From contig DAOQXO010000044.1 of assembly GCA_035342635.1 (NCBI GenBank), forward strand, positions 1 through 19,352: a DNA stretch of 19,352 bases, written 5' to 3'. Under the pieces are notes generated by a model. It saw only the letters and a program-made list of their open reading frames with translations. It had not been told where the DNA came from and did not search any database. Of this stretch, positions 1 to 6,549 are shown piece after piece. The stretch's first letter is position 1. Each line of letters starts with the position of its first letter. The position numbers and the translations under genes were made by a program. This DNA is from CADEFQ01 sp035342635 (lineage in GTDB: Bacteria > Pseudomonadota > Gammaproteobacteria > Steroidobacterales > Steroidobacteraceae).

Positions 1-616
1 CGTGCATGTGCTCGATGACGCCGACGATCGTCGTCGGGCGATTCAGGTAGTCGTAGGCCACCTTGCCGACGGCGTCCGTCGTGCCGAACAGCTCACGCGC
101 GACCGACTTCGTGATGATCGCGACCGGTGGTGCCTGGCTGCGGTTCGGATCGGGCGGCATGATTTCCTCGGCGCGGAAGTTGCGGCCCGCCACGAGCTGC
201 ACGCCGAACGTTTCGAGACCGCCCTCGTCGACTTCGAAATAGTTGATCGCCACGGTCTTGTCATTGGGCGCATCCGGCTCGCTCCGGATGCCCGTCGAGG
301 ATCCGCCGCCACTCAGCGGAATCGCATTGGTGCGCGTCGCGGCCACGACGCCGGGCTGCGACCGCAGCCACGCCAGGTCGTTGCGCGCGGCGGCGAGCCG
401 GTCGTGGTCCTGCGTAAAGCCGGAACTGATGACCGTGAAGACGTTCGCGACGTCCATGCCGGTCGGCCGCCCGATCAGGTCGACACGCTGCTTGACGATG
501 TAGATCGCGTTGACGAGCACGGCGAGCGCGATCGCCACCTGCAATGATACGAGGATGGCACCGGTGCGATTGCGCAGCAGCGCGGAAAGCACGGGGCGGA
601 TGTCACTCATCACCAT
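1..616 (-). CDS. ABC transporter permease, FtsX/MacB-like (partial, cut by left window edge)
   Basis: This is the N-terminal part (205 codons) of an inner-membrane permease of the MacB/FtsX class; the C-terminal membrane segments lie beyond the window. The reverse strand reads openly from ATG at 616, with GAGGAT upstream at a suitable distance, beginning MVMSDIRPVLSALLRNRTG. One hydrophobic segment (about residues 18-38, AILVSLQVAIALAVLVNAIY) is followed by a periplasmic domain of MacB_PCD type, with motifs such as FGVQLVAGRNF and AIITKSVARELFG. It begins 15 bases after the stop of the upstream permease gene, so the two are probably co-translated and may form a heterodimeric permease with the ATPase at 1974-2690. 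The exported substrate is not deducible. It cannot be judged whether the gene is intact beyond the edge. Confidence 0.9.
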   Translation of the reverse strand, partial: MVMSDIRPVLSALLRNRTGAILVSLQVAIALAVLVNAIYIVKQRVDLIGRPTGMDVANVFTVISSGFTQDHDRLAAARNDLAWLRSQPGVVAATRTNAIPLSGGGSSTGIRSEPDAPNDKTVAINYFEVDEGGLETFGVQLVAGRNFRAEEIMPPDPNRSQAPPVAIITKSVARELFGTTDAVGKVAYDYLNRPTTIVGVIEHMH

Positions 617-631
617 GATCGGATCCTCGCT

Positions 632-1963
632 TCAGGACTTCAGGTAGACGGCCGGGGCAAGACGACCCACGCGCCATGCGGGATAGAGGCCGGCGGCGAG
701 CGCCGACACGACGGCGAGCGCCACGGCCATCGCAACGCTCCAGACGTCGATGTACATGACGGTGCGAAACCCGCTGCTGCCTGTCGCGTACATCGCGCGC
801 AGGCCCAGCAGTCCGAGACTCGCCAGCACGAGGCCCGCGGTCGCGCCGACCGCCGCGAGCATTCCCGCCTCGGTGAGCAGTTGCAGGAAGATCTGGCGCC
901 GGCTCGCGCCGAGCGCGCGGCGGATGCCCGTGATCGTGGCGCCGCCCAGGAACTTCGCGAGCAGCAGGCCCACGGTGTTGATCAGGCACACCGACAGGAA
1001 GGCGAACGCCATCGCGACCAGCATGCGATTGTCATTGCGGACCACGTCGTTGTCGGCGAGCCACTGGTCGACCGGGGTCAGGCGGTTGTTGTCGGGCCGC
1101 GCGAAGCGGCCGCTGCTGCGCTGCTCGTTGACGTAGCCGTCGAGGTACTCCTGCATGCGCACCCGCGTGGCGGCATCCGGCAGTTCCACCCAGGCCTGCA
1201 CCCACACGCACTCGGAATTCAGGAAATCGAGATAGCTCTCGCGCTGCTCGGGCTTCCAGCAGTTGGTATTGCCGACGCTGTCCAGCTCGAGCGCGGGCAA
1301 CCAGCCGAACGGCACGTAGGCATCCTCCGGGTCGTCGAAGCTGCCGTTGTTCAGGTCGTAGAACTTGGGCGAGGGATGCCAGTCCTCGAGCACGCCGACG
1401 ACGCGGAACTCGCGGTCGTTCCAGCGCAGCGTGCGCCCTACGCTGTTCGCGCCGGCGAAGAAGTGCTCGTTCATCGCCTTGCTGAGCACGATGACGGGCT
1501 CCGGGCCCGTGTCCGCCGCGGCCTGCCAGCCGCCACCGTGGGCGAACGGCACGTCGAACATCCCGAAGAAACCCGCCGTCGTCACGCGCAGCAGCGCGCG
1601 TTCGGGCAGCACATCCGAGGCCGCCTCGGCGCTCGAGAGCACGCCGCCCGTCCTCATCATGCGCACGCTGCGCGCCGCTATCGCGGTTGACGTAACCGCT
1701 TCGGCATCGCGGTACGTCAGCTGCGGTGGCGGCAGCTCGGGCCGCTCCTCGTTGGCCGGCTCTTCGGCATCCCAGCTGTCGAGCGTGATCGCGTACAGCC
1801 GGTCGTTCTTCCACCAGATCGGGTTCGAGGACATGCCGTGATAGACGGTCAGCGTCATCACGCACACCGCGATGCCGAGCGCGATCGCCATCACCATCAG
1901 CGCGCTGATCCCGGGATTGCGCCGCAGACTGCGCAGCGCGAGCTTCACGTAGTAGCCGAACAT
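632..1963 (-). CDS. ABC transporter permease, FtsX/MacB-like
   Basis: A 443-residue inner-membrane permease of the MacB/FtsX family. It has one membrane segment near residues 18-42 (GISALMVMAIALGIAVCVMT), a large periplasmic domain (about 45-300), and three C-terminal membrane segments (about 310-440) ending AWRVGRLAPAVYLKS, where the RxxRLAPxxxL motif is typical of FtsX-fold permeases. Family members transmit ATP-driven movement to a periplasmic adaptor to expel small molecules, peptides or lipids; they do not form a classical substrate channel. The gene lies 10 bases downstream of the ATPase gene and 15 bases upstream of a second permease, so adaptor, ATPase and two permeases form one operon. 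Having two separate permeases and a separate ATPase differs from E. coli MacB, where ATPase and permease are fused. The substrate is unknown. Confidence 0.93.
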   Translation of the reverse strand: MFGYYVKLALRSLRRNPGISALMVMAIALGIAVCVMTLTVYHGMSSNPIWWKNDRLYAITLDSWDAEEPANEERPELPPPQLTYRDAEAVTSTAIAARSVRMMRTGGVLSSAEAASDVLPERALLRVTTAGFFGMFDVPFAHGGGWQAAADTGPEPVIVLSKAMNEHFFAGANSVGRTLRWNDREFRVVGVLEDWHPSPKFYDLNNGSFDDPEDAYVPFGWLPALELDSVGNTNCWKPEQRESYLDFLNSECVWVQAWVELPDAATRVRMQEYLDGYVNEQRSSGRFARPDNNRLTPVDQWLADNDVVRNDNRMLVAMAFAFLSVCLINTVGLLLAKFLGGATITGIRRALGASRRQIFLQLLTEAGMLAAVGATAGLVLASLGLLGLRAMYATGSSGFRTVMYIDVWSVAMAVALAVVSALAAGLYPAWRVGRLAPAVYLKS

Positions 1964-1973
1964 GGTGTGCTCC

Positions 1974-2690
<717 letters not shown>

Positions 2691-2712
2691 GGAAATCATC
2701 CTCTCTGGTCGG

Positions 2713-4044
2713 TCAGTCGGTGATGAGTACTTCAGGGGCGCCGCGGAAATCGCGCGTATCGGAAATGATCACGCGATCCCCCGGTTCGAGGCCCTGCAAC
2801 GCCTCGATCTTCGAAATCGACGCGCCGCCGAGCTGTACGGGCACGCGCACCGCGCGCTCGCCGCGCACGACGTACACCGAGGTGCTCGTCTCGCCGAGCT
2901 GCGAGCCTCGGTCGAACGCGAGCACATCGTTCCGCTCGTCCAGTACGATGCGTACACTCGCCCGCTGGTTCTGTCGCAATGACGGCGGATCCTCGCCGGC
3001 GAACTTGAGCCGCCCGGTAACCTGGCTCTGGCGCACTTCCGGCGAAATCGACGCGACCGTGCCGGCGTGGGTGCGGCCATCGAGCGTGATCTCGGCCGCC
3101 ATGCCCGGGCGGATTTCCGTGGCATAGGTTTCGGCCACCTGGAACTCGACCTCGAATACCCCGAGATCGACGACCGTGACGAGCGGCGCGTTTTCGGCAA
3201 CATTGGCCCGATCGGTCTGCGCCAGGTTCGCAACCGTGCCGTCGACGGGCGAGCGCACGGTCAACTCATCGACGCGGCGCCGCAGGTTTTCCACCACCAG
3301 CGCCTGGCGATCGCGCTCGAGGCGACGCGTTCGCAGCTCGAGCTCCAGGCTGTCGCGCTCGAGGCTGGCGGTCGCCTGCGCGTGCTCGAAATTCAGCCGC
3401 GCCGTGGCGACATCGTCCTCGGCCTGGCGCAGTTCGCGCTCGGGAATCGCGCGCGTCTCCCATGCGGCCCGTGCGCGTGCCAGCTCGCGTTCGGCGGCAC
3501 GGATCTGCACGTCGGCGAGATCGGCCTGCTGCTGGTTCAGCAGGTTCTGGCGGCGGACTTCGATCGATTCGCGGGCGAGCGCCGCCTCGGCGCCGGCAAG
3601 ATTCGCGCGTTCACGCTCGTACTCGTTGCGCAGCGCGGGGCTGTCGAGTGTCGCGATGACATCGCCCCTGGCGACCACCTGGCCGGCGTGCACCGCATAG
3701 GAAATCGTGCCGGGCGCCGAGGCGAACAGTGTCGGGCTCACGGCCGCGATGACCGTGCCCTGTGCCGCCACGTCGCGCACGAAATGGCCGCGTTCCACCG
3801 TCGCGATGCGCAGCCGCTCGAGAGGCACGGTATTGCCCGCCGCGAACCAGCCGCGCACGCCCCAGACGAGCGCGAGCAGCAGCAGCACGGCCGCACCGCC
3901 GGCGATCTGAAGCTTCCGGTGGCGCCGCCATCCCGGCCGCGAAGGCTCGCGGGCGACATCCTGCGAGGCGGTGCCGCGGATCGCGCCCGCCGCGGGATGC
4001 TCGGTGCTCGTGTCGCCGGGCCGACGCAGTGCGGAAATCTTCAT
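2713..4044 (-). CDS. Periplasmic adaptor (HlyD/MacA-like membrane fusion protein)
   Basis: A 443-residue membrane fusion protein that would link the inner-membrane ABC complex to an outer-membrane channel or pass substrate through the periplasm. A basic cytoplasmic N-terminus of about 45 residues precedes one membrane anchor (about 47-67, LQIAGGAAVLLLLALVWGVR). Then come a split lipoyl/barrel-sandwich domain (GTISYAVHAGQVVARGDVIATLD), a long helical hairpin rich in Glu, Arg and Ala (about 140-260), and a C-terminal beta-barrel region ending GAPEVLITD. It is the first gene of the operon. No Shine-Dalgarno sequence precedes the ATG, and the predicted sigma-54 transcription start falls one base before it, so the message may be leaderless. 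No other good in-frame start lies nearby. No outer-membrane channel gene is visible. Confidence 0.93.
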   Translation of the reverse strand: MKISALRRPGDTSTEHPAAGAIRGTASQDVAREPSRPGWRRHRKLQIAGGAAVLLLLALVWGVRGWFAAGNTVPLERLRIATVERGHFVRDVAAQGTVIAAVSPTLFASAPGTISYAVHAGQVVARGDVIATLDSPALRNEYERERANLAGAEAALARESIEVRRQNLLNQQQADLADVQIRAAERELARARAAWETRAIPERELRQAEDDVATARLNFEHAQATASLERDSLELELRTRRLERDRQALVVENLRRRVDELTVRSPVDGTVANLAQTDRANVAENAPLVTVVDLGVFEVEFQVAETYATEIRPGMAAEITLDGRTHAGTVASISPEVRQSQVTGRLKFAGEDPPSLRQNQRASVRIVLDERNDVLAFDRGSQLGETSTSVYVVRGERAVRVPVQLGGASISKIEALQGLEPGDRVIISDTRDFRGAPEVLITD

Positions 4045-4054
4045 GCACTACGTA

Positions 4055-4072
4055 TTGCAGCATGCGTGCCAA
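4055..4072 (-). promoter_or_regulatory. Predicted sigma-54 (-24/-12) promoter of the efflux operon
   Basis: On the minus strand this reads TTGGCACGCATGCTGCAA. It has TGGCACG, four bases, then CTGCA, against the consensus TGGCACG-N4-TTGCA; only the first T of the -12 element differs. The invariant GG and GC dinucleotides are separated by exactly 10 bases, as sigma-54 RNA polymerase requires. Counting 12 bases from the -12 C (4057) puts the transcription start near 4045, immediately before the adaptor ATG. No sigma-70 promoter of comparable quality is visible in this gap. Direct sequence match; function is inferred. Confidence 0.7.
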
Positions 4073-4111
4073 CCCCGGGGTCACACTCAAGTCACTGAAT
4101 GGAAAAGCATT

Positions 4112-4315
4112 TCACTTCACGGCGATGATGCAGATGGGCCGGGTCTGCATGTCCGGCAGCGGACACCGGACACGTCCGCGGACATCCACGGTCGCCGCTG
4201 CGGCGGCACTGAGACCTGAGTAGTGGAGGAACTCATACGGCGACATGCCGATCGCGGTGATCAGCGCGGCGGCGATGAGTGCGATGATGCGCATCCCTGC
4301 AAACTTGATGGTCAT
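4112..4315 (-). CDS. Small exported or membrane hypothetical protein
   Basis: A 67-residue protein I do not recognise. Support for a real gene is a strong Shine-Dalgarno sequence, GGAGGG (4319-4324), just before the ATG, and a signal-like N-terminus: basic start MTIKFAGMR, then hydrophobic IIALIAAALITAIG. A second alanine-rich stretch (LSAAAAATVDV) could hold a cleavage site. The remaining tail carries two cysteines, in VRCPLPD and RPICIIAVK, which could form a disulfide in the periplasm. It lies directly upstream of the sigma-54 promoter of the efflux operon and diverges from the LysR gene. Its second half contains the putative enhancer repeats, so codon choice there may be constrained by DNA binding. 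It could be a spurious frame, but the ribosome site argues against that. Confidence 0.55.
   Translation of the reverse strand: MTIKFAGMRIIALIAAALITAIGMSPYEFLHYSGLSAAAAATVDVRGRVRCPLPDMQTRPICIIAVK
4150..4184. promoter_or_regulatory. Cluster of TGTCCG/CGGACA half-sites, candidate activator enhancer
   Basis: Five half-sites occur in 35 bases: TGTCCG at 4150-4155, CGGACA at 4160-4165, CGGACA at 4167-4172, GTCCG at 4174-4178 and CGGACA at 4179-4184. The first two form a perfect inverted repeat, TGTCCG-GCAG-CGGACA. The cluster lies about 93-127 bases upstream of the predicted -12 element, the usual distance for an enhancer-binding activator of sigma-54 polymerase. It overlaps the 3' half of the small gene at 4112-4315, where it encodes VDVRGRVRCPLPD. 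Function is inferred from symmetry and position only. Confidence 0.45.
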
Positions 4316-4318
4316 GTT

Positions 4319-4324
4319 CCCTCC
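4319..4324 (-). promoter_or_regulatory. Ribosome binding site of the small protein gene
   Basis: GGAGGG on the minus strand ends three bases before ATG 4315 (core GGAG is five bases away). It is one of the best ribosome sites in the window and the main reason for calling this short gene. Confidence 0.55.
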
Positions 4325-4336
4325 GTGGGTGGCGAG

Positions 4337-4364
4337 TTGGCAGCAATCCCTGCGCTGTTACTCT
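4337..4364 (+). promoter_or_regulatory. Predicted sigma-70 promoter of the LysR gene
   Basis: TTGGCA (4337-4342) and TACTCT (4359-4364) are separated by 16 bases. Transcription would start near 4371, leaving a leader of about 55 bases. That leader contains the small palindrome TCCGGA and the ribosome site GGAAG before ATG 4426. The spacing and hexamers are plausible, not strong. Confidence 0.35.
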
Positions 4365-4425
4365 CTCCCGGCGGGCACTCCGGAACAAACCGACTTTCTG
4401 AAGCGCAATTAATGGAAGCTTGCCC

Positions 4426-5349
4426 ATGGATGCGGCCTACGATCGCCTGCCCCTGAATGCACTGCGTGTCTTCGAGGCCGTCGCGACGCGGCTCAATTTC
4501 GCCGACGCGGCCGAGGCGCTGCACGTCACGCCCGCAGCCGTGAGCCAGCAGGTCAAGGCGCTCGAAGACTACCTGCAGACACCGCTCTTCCGGCGACGGG
4601 GCCGCAGCATCGCACTCACCAGCGAAGGGGCCGACCTGCTGCCGCGCGTGCGACGCGGGCTCGATGAGCTCGAAGCGGCCCTGCAGCAATCGCGCAGGCA
4701 GCGCGAGTCGGGCGTGCTCAATATCAGCATGCTGTCGTCGTTCCTGCAGAAGTGGTTCGCGCCGCGGCTCGGCGCGCAGCACGATCATCTGCACGACATC
4801 GAATTGCGCGTGCACACCTCGCGCGAGGCGGTGGATTTTGCGCGCAGCGACTTCCACGCGGCGATCCGCCTTGGTGCCGGCAACTATCCCGGGCTCTATT
4901 CCGAGAAACTGCTCGACGACTGGCTGGTGCCGGTGGCGACACCGGCGCTCGTGCGCAAGTACGGCATGATTCCGCGGGCGAAGGATCTGAGCGCCTTTCC
5001 GTTGCTGTACAGCTCGGACGAGCCCTGGTCGTCATTCGTGGCCGATGCCACGGCGGGCTCGGCGAAAACCAGGCCCGCGTTGCTCGACGACTCGGTGTCG
5101 GTGATCTCCGCTGCGCTCGAAGGGCATGGCTTCGCGGTCGCGCGCTGGTCACTGGTGCAACGGGACGTCGCCGCCGGCAGGCTCGCCATCGCCTGCGACG
5201 TCGTGCGCCAGTTCCGCTTCTCCTATTATTTCGTGTGCCCGGACTCGTACGCGGCCATGCCCAAGGTCGTGCGCCTGCGCGACTGGCTGCGCGCCGAGGC
5301 AGCCCGGCACCCGTTACCACCGACCATGGCTCTGAGCCTCAAGCCCTGA
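4426..5349 (+). CDS. LysR family transcriptional regulator, GcvA-like
   Basis: A 307-residue DNA-binding regulator. The N-terminal winged helix-turn-helix occupies about residues 8-66, with LRVFEAVATRLNFADAAEAL followed by HVTPAAVSQQVKALEDYLQT, closely matching GcvA-type LysR proteins. A linker helix leads to the LysR substrate-binding domain (about 95-295), which binds an unknown small effector. The start is ATG 4426, with GGAAG seven bases upstream; a TTG at 4420 would add two residues and is less likely. The gene diverges from the small protein gene at 4112-4315 across a 110-base gap. LysR proteins often control a divergent neighbour, so that gene is one candidate target. No clear T-N11-A operator stood out. 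The 135-base gap downstream, before the UrcA gene, holds a GGTTGC/GCAACC inverted repeat (5388-5393/5406-5411) without a T-tract. Confidence 0.93.
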   Translation: MDAAYDRLPLNALRVFEAVATRLNFADAAEALHVTPAAVSQQVKALEDYLQTPLFRRRGRSIALTSEGADLLPRVRRGLDELEAALQQSRRQRESGVLNISMLSSFLQKWFAPRLGAQHDHLHDIELRVHTSREAVDFARSDFHAAIRLGAGNYPGLYSEKLLDDWLVPVATPALVRKYGMIPRAKDLSAFPLLYSSDEPWSSFVADATAGSAKTRPALLDDSVSVISAALEGHGFAVARWSLVQRDVAAGRLAIACDVVRQFRFSYYFVCPDSYAAMPKVVRLRDWLRAEAARHPLPPTMALSLKP

Positions 5350-5484
5350 GCCGCAGGGCCCGAGCCCATCTCGCGCCGAGCCGATCCGGTTGCACGACGA
5401 CCCGAGCAACCGCGGCGCGCCCGCGCGCATCCAATCCAGCGAGACACAGGCAATCACCCCCCGATACCTGGAAAGGAAAGAGTC

Positions 5485-5847
5485 ATGAAACGGATCATCT
5501 TCGGTGCGGGCGCACTCGCCGCAATGGCCTTCAGCGCCGCGGTCTTCGCCGACGCGGGTGAGCGGGTCACCGTGCGCGAAGTGCCCGTGCACTACAGCGA
5601 CCTCAATGCGAACAGCTCGCAGGGTGCGCAGCAGCTCTATTCGCGGCTGAAGTCAGCCGCGAGGGCGGCCTGCGGCAACGAGCCCGGCCGTCGCATGGAG
5701 GAGCGCATCGCCTACGACAACTGCCGCATGGATGCGCTCTCGAAGGCCGTGTCGGAGGTCAACAGCAGGACGCTGACGGCACTGCATCGCTCGCGGATTG
5801 CGCCGCTCGAACTGGCTCGCTTCGACAACGCCTACACGGCCCGTTGA
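5485..5847 (+). CDS. UrcA family exported protein
   Basis: A 120-residue protein of the UrcA family, whose function is unknown. The N-terminal signal peptide MKRIIFGAGALAAMAFSAAVFA should be cleaved before DAGERV, placing the mature protein in the periplasm. Family hallmarks are the opening strand VTVREVPVHYSDLN, the SSQGAQQLYSRLKSAARAACG block, and a second cysteine in YDNCRMDALSKAV followed by VNSRTL. The two cysteines, spaced as in relatives, probably form a disulfide. AAGGAAAGA lies just before the ATG as ribosome site. The gene is flanked upstream by the LysR gene on the same strand, 135 bases away, and downstream by a strong intrinsic terminator, so it is probably a single-gene transcript. 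Confidence 0.88.
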   Translation: MKRIIFGAGALAAMAFSAAVFADAGERVTVREVPVHYSDLNANSSQGAQQLYSRLKSAARAACGNEPGRRMEERIAYDNCRMDALSKAVSEVNSRTLTALHRSRIAPLELARFDNAYTAR

Positions 5848-5854
5848 GAGGACA

Positions 5855-5894
5855 GGCGGGGCGCATTACCTCCCGTCGCTCCGCCTTCTTTTTT
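5855..5894 (+). terminator. Intrinsic terminator after the UrcA gene
   Basis: GGCGGGGCG (5855-5863) pairs with CGCTCCGCC (5877-5885) over nine positions, with one G-U pair and a 13-base loop. TTCTTTTTT (5886-5894) follows directly. It starts eight bases after the UrcA stop codon. It is the only textbook Rho-independent terminator I found in the window. Confidence 0.88.
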
Positions 5895-5963
5895 CCGCTG
5901 TTTCGGGCAGGAGCAGCGCGCACGAGCGCCGACTTCGCGCGCGTGGCAGGGCGCGCACCGGCA

Positions 5964-6191
5964 TCAGCCGCCGGTCCACCAGGCCGCGAATTCGTCGAAG
6001 CTGATGCTGCCGTCGTCGTCCCCGTCGGCGCCCTGGAACGCGAGCTGGCATTCTTCCCTCGACAGCTCGTCGTCGAGTTCTGCCATCAGCTGGCAGAACT
6101 CCGCAAATTCGATGCGGCCGTCGCTGTCGGCGTCGTACTCCTCGAACCGCGCGCGCAATTCATAGAGGGCATCGGGGCTCTTGGCGCTCAT
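5964..6191 (-). CDS. Small two-EF-hand calcium-binding protein
   Basis: A 75-residue acidic protein that should bind two calcium ions. Both 12-residue loops are canonical: DADSDGRIEFAE (about residues 20-31) and DGDDDGSISFDE (about 56-67), each with Asp at position 1, Gly at 6, Ile at 8 and Glu at 12, flanked by helices, as in half a calmodulin. There is no signal peptide or membrane segment, so it is probably a cytoplasmic calcium sensor or buffer. The start is ATG 6191, preceded by GGGAGA; an ATG at 6218 would add nine residues but lies within the predicted -10 element. It diverges from the SUI1 gene through overlapping promoters. Its partner is unknown. Confidence 0.85.
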   Translation of the reverse strand: MSAKSPDALYELRARFEEYDADSDGRIEFAEFCQLMAELDDELSREECQLAFQGADGDDDGSISFDEFAAWWTGG

Positions 6192-6216
6192 GGATTCTCC
6201 CTGTCCACCGGCGCCC

Positions 6217-6246
6217 ATTAAAACGCGGGCCTGCCGCTGCGTACAA
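6217..6246 (-). promoter_or_regulatory. Predicted promoter of the EF-hand gene
   Basis: Minus strand: TTGTAC (6246-6241) and TTTAAT (6222-6217), separated by 18 bases. Transcription would start near 6210, leaving a short leader that carries the GGGAGA ribosome site before ATG 6191. Its -35 element overlaps the -10 element of the opposing SUI1 promoter, and its -10 overlaps that promoter's -35. Confidence 0.5.
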
Positions 6247-6247
6247 T
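6218..6247 (+). promoter_or_regulatory. Predicted promoter of the SUI1 gene
   Basis: TTAAAA (6218-6223) and TACAAT (6242-6247) are separated by 18 bases. Transcription would start near 6254, which is the A of the second candidate ATG, suggesting a leaderless message. It occupies the same 30 bases as the opposing EF-hand promoter. Confidence 0.45.
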
Positions 6248-6253
6248 ATGCGC

Positions 6254-6514
6254 ATGAAAGGCCCAGGCGGCAAACCGGTCCCCGTGCGAGTCGGACGCGA
6301 GACCAAGGGTCGTGGTGGCAAGGGCGTCACCGTGATCAGCGGCCTCAGGCTGTCGGTCGCCGAGCTCGAGGCGATCGCCGGTGAGCTGAAGCGCCGGTGC
6401 GGCTGCGGCGGCACCGTGAAGGACGGTCACATCGAGATCCAGGGCGATCATCGCGACACGATCGTCGCGGCACTGCGTGCGCGCGGCTTCGACGCAAAGC
6501 GCTCCGGCGGCTGA
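6254..6514 (+). CDS. yciH: SUI1/eIF1-like translation factor (YciH family)
   Basis: An 86-residue homologue of eukaryotic eIF1/SUI1, called YciH in E. coli. It is thought to act at the small ribosomal subunit in initiation fidelity or stress control. Diagnostic blocks are GRGGKGVTVISGL (about residues 19-31), the basic CGCGG turn in KRRCGCGGTVKDG, and IEIQGDHRDTIVAALRARGF. It is about 20 residues shorter at the N-terminus than E. coli YciH. ATG 6248 is also in frame, but the predicted promoter places the transcription start at 6254. No Shine-Dalgarno sequence is seen, consistent with leaderless translation. It diverges from the EF-hand gene and converges on the DUF885 gene 35 bases away. Confidence 0.9.
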   Translation: MKGPGGKPVPVRVGRETKGRGGKGVTVISGLRLSVAELEAIAGELKRRCGCGGTVKDGHIEIQGDHRDTIVAALRARGFDAKRSGG

Positions 6515-6549
6515 GCGGCCACACGCCGCGACCGGCCGCCGCCGCTGCC

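Noticed and set aside
2..547. Plus-strand open frame at the left edge
   Set aside because: It is antisense to a well-supported permease N-terminus on the minus strand (membrane segment plus MacB-type periplasmic motifs).
5388..5411. GGTTGC/GCAACC inverted repeat after the LysR gene as a terminator
   Set aside because: Six-base arms with a 12-base loop and no following T-tract; could be an operator or chance.
6515..6539. GCGGCC/GGCCGC inverted repeat between the convergent SUI1 and DUF885 genes as a terminator
   Set aside because: No T-tract on either strand; such GC palindromes are expected by chance at this composition.
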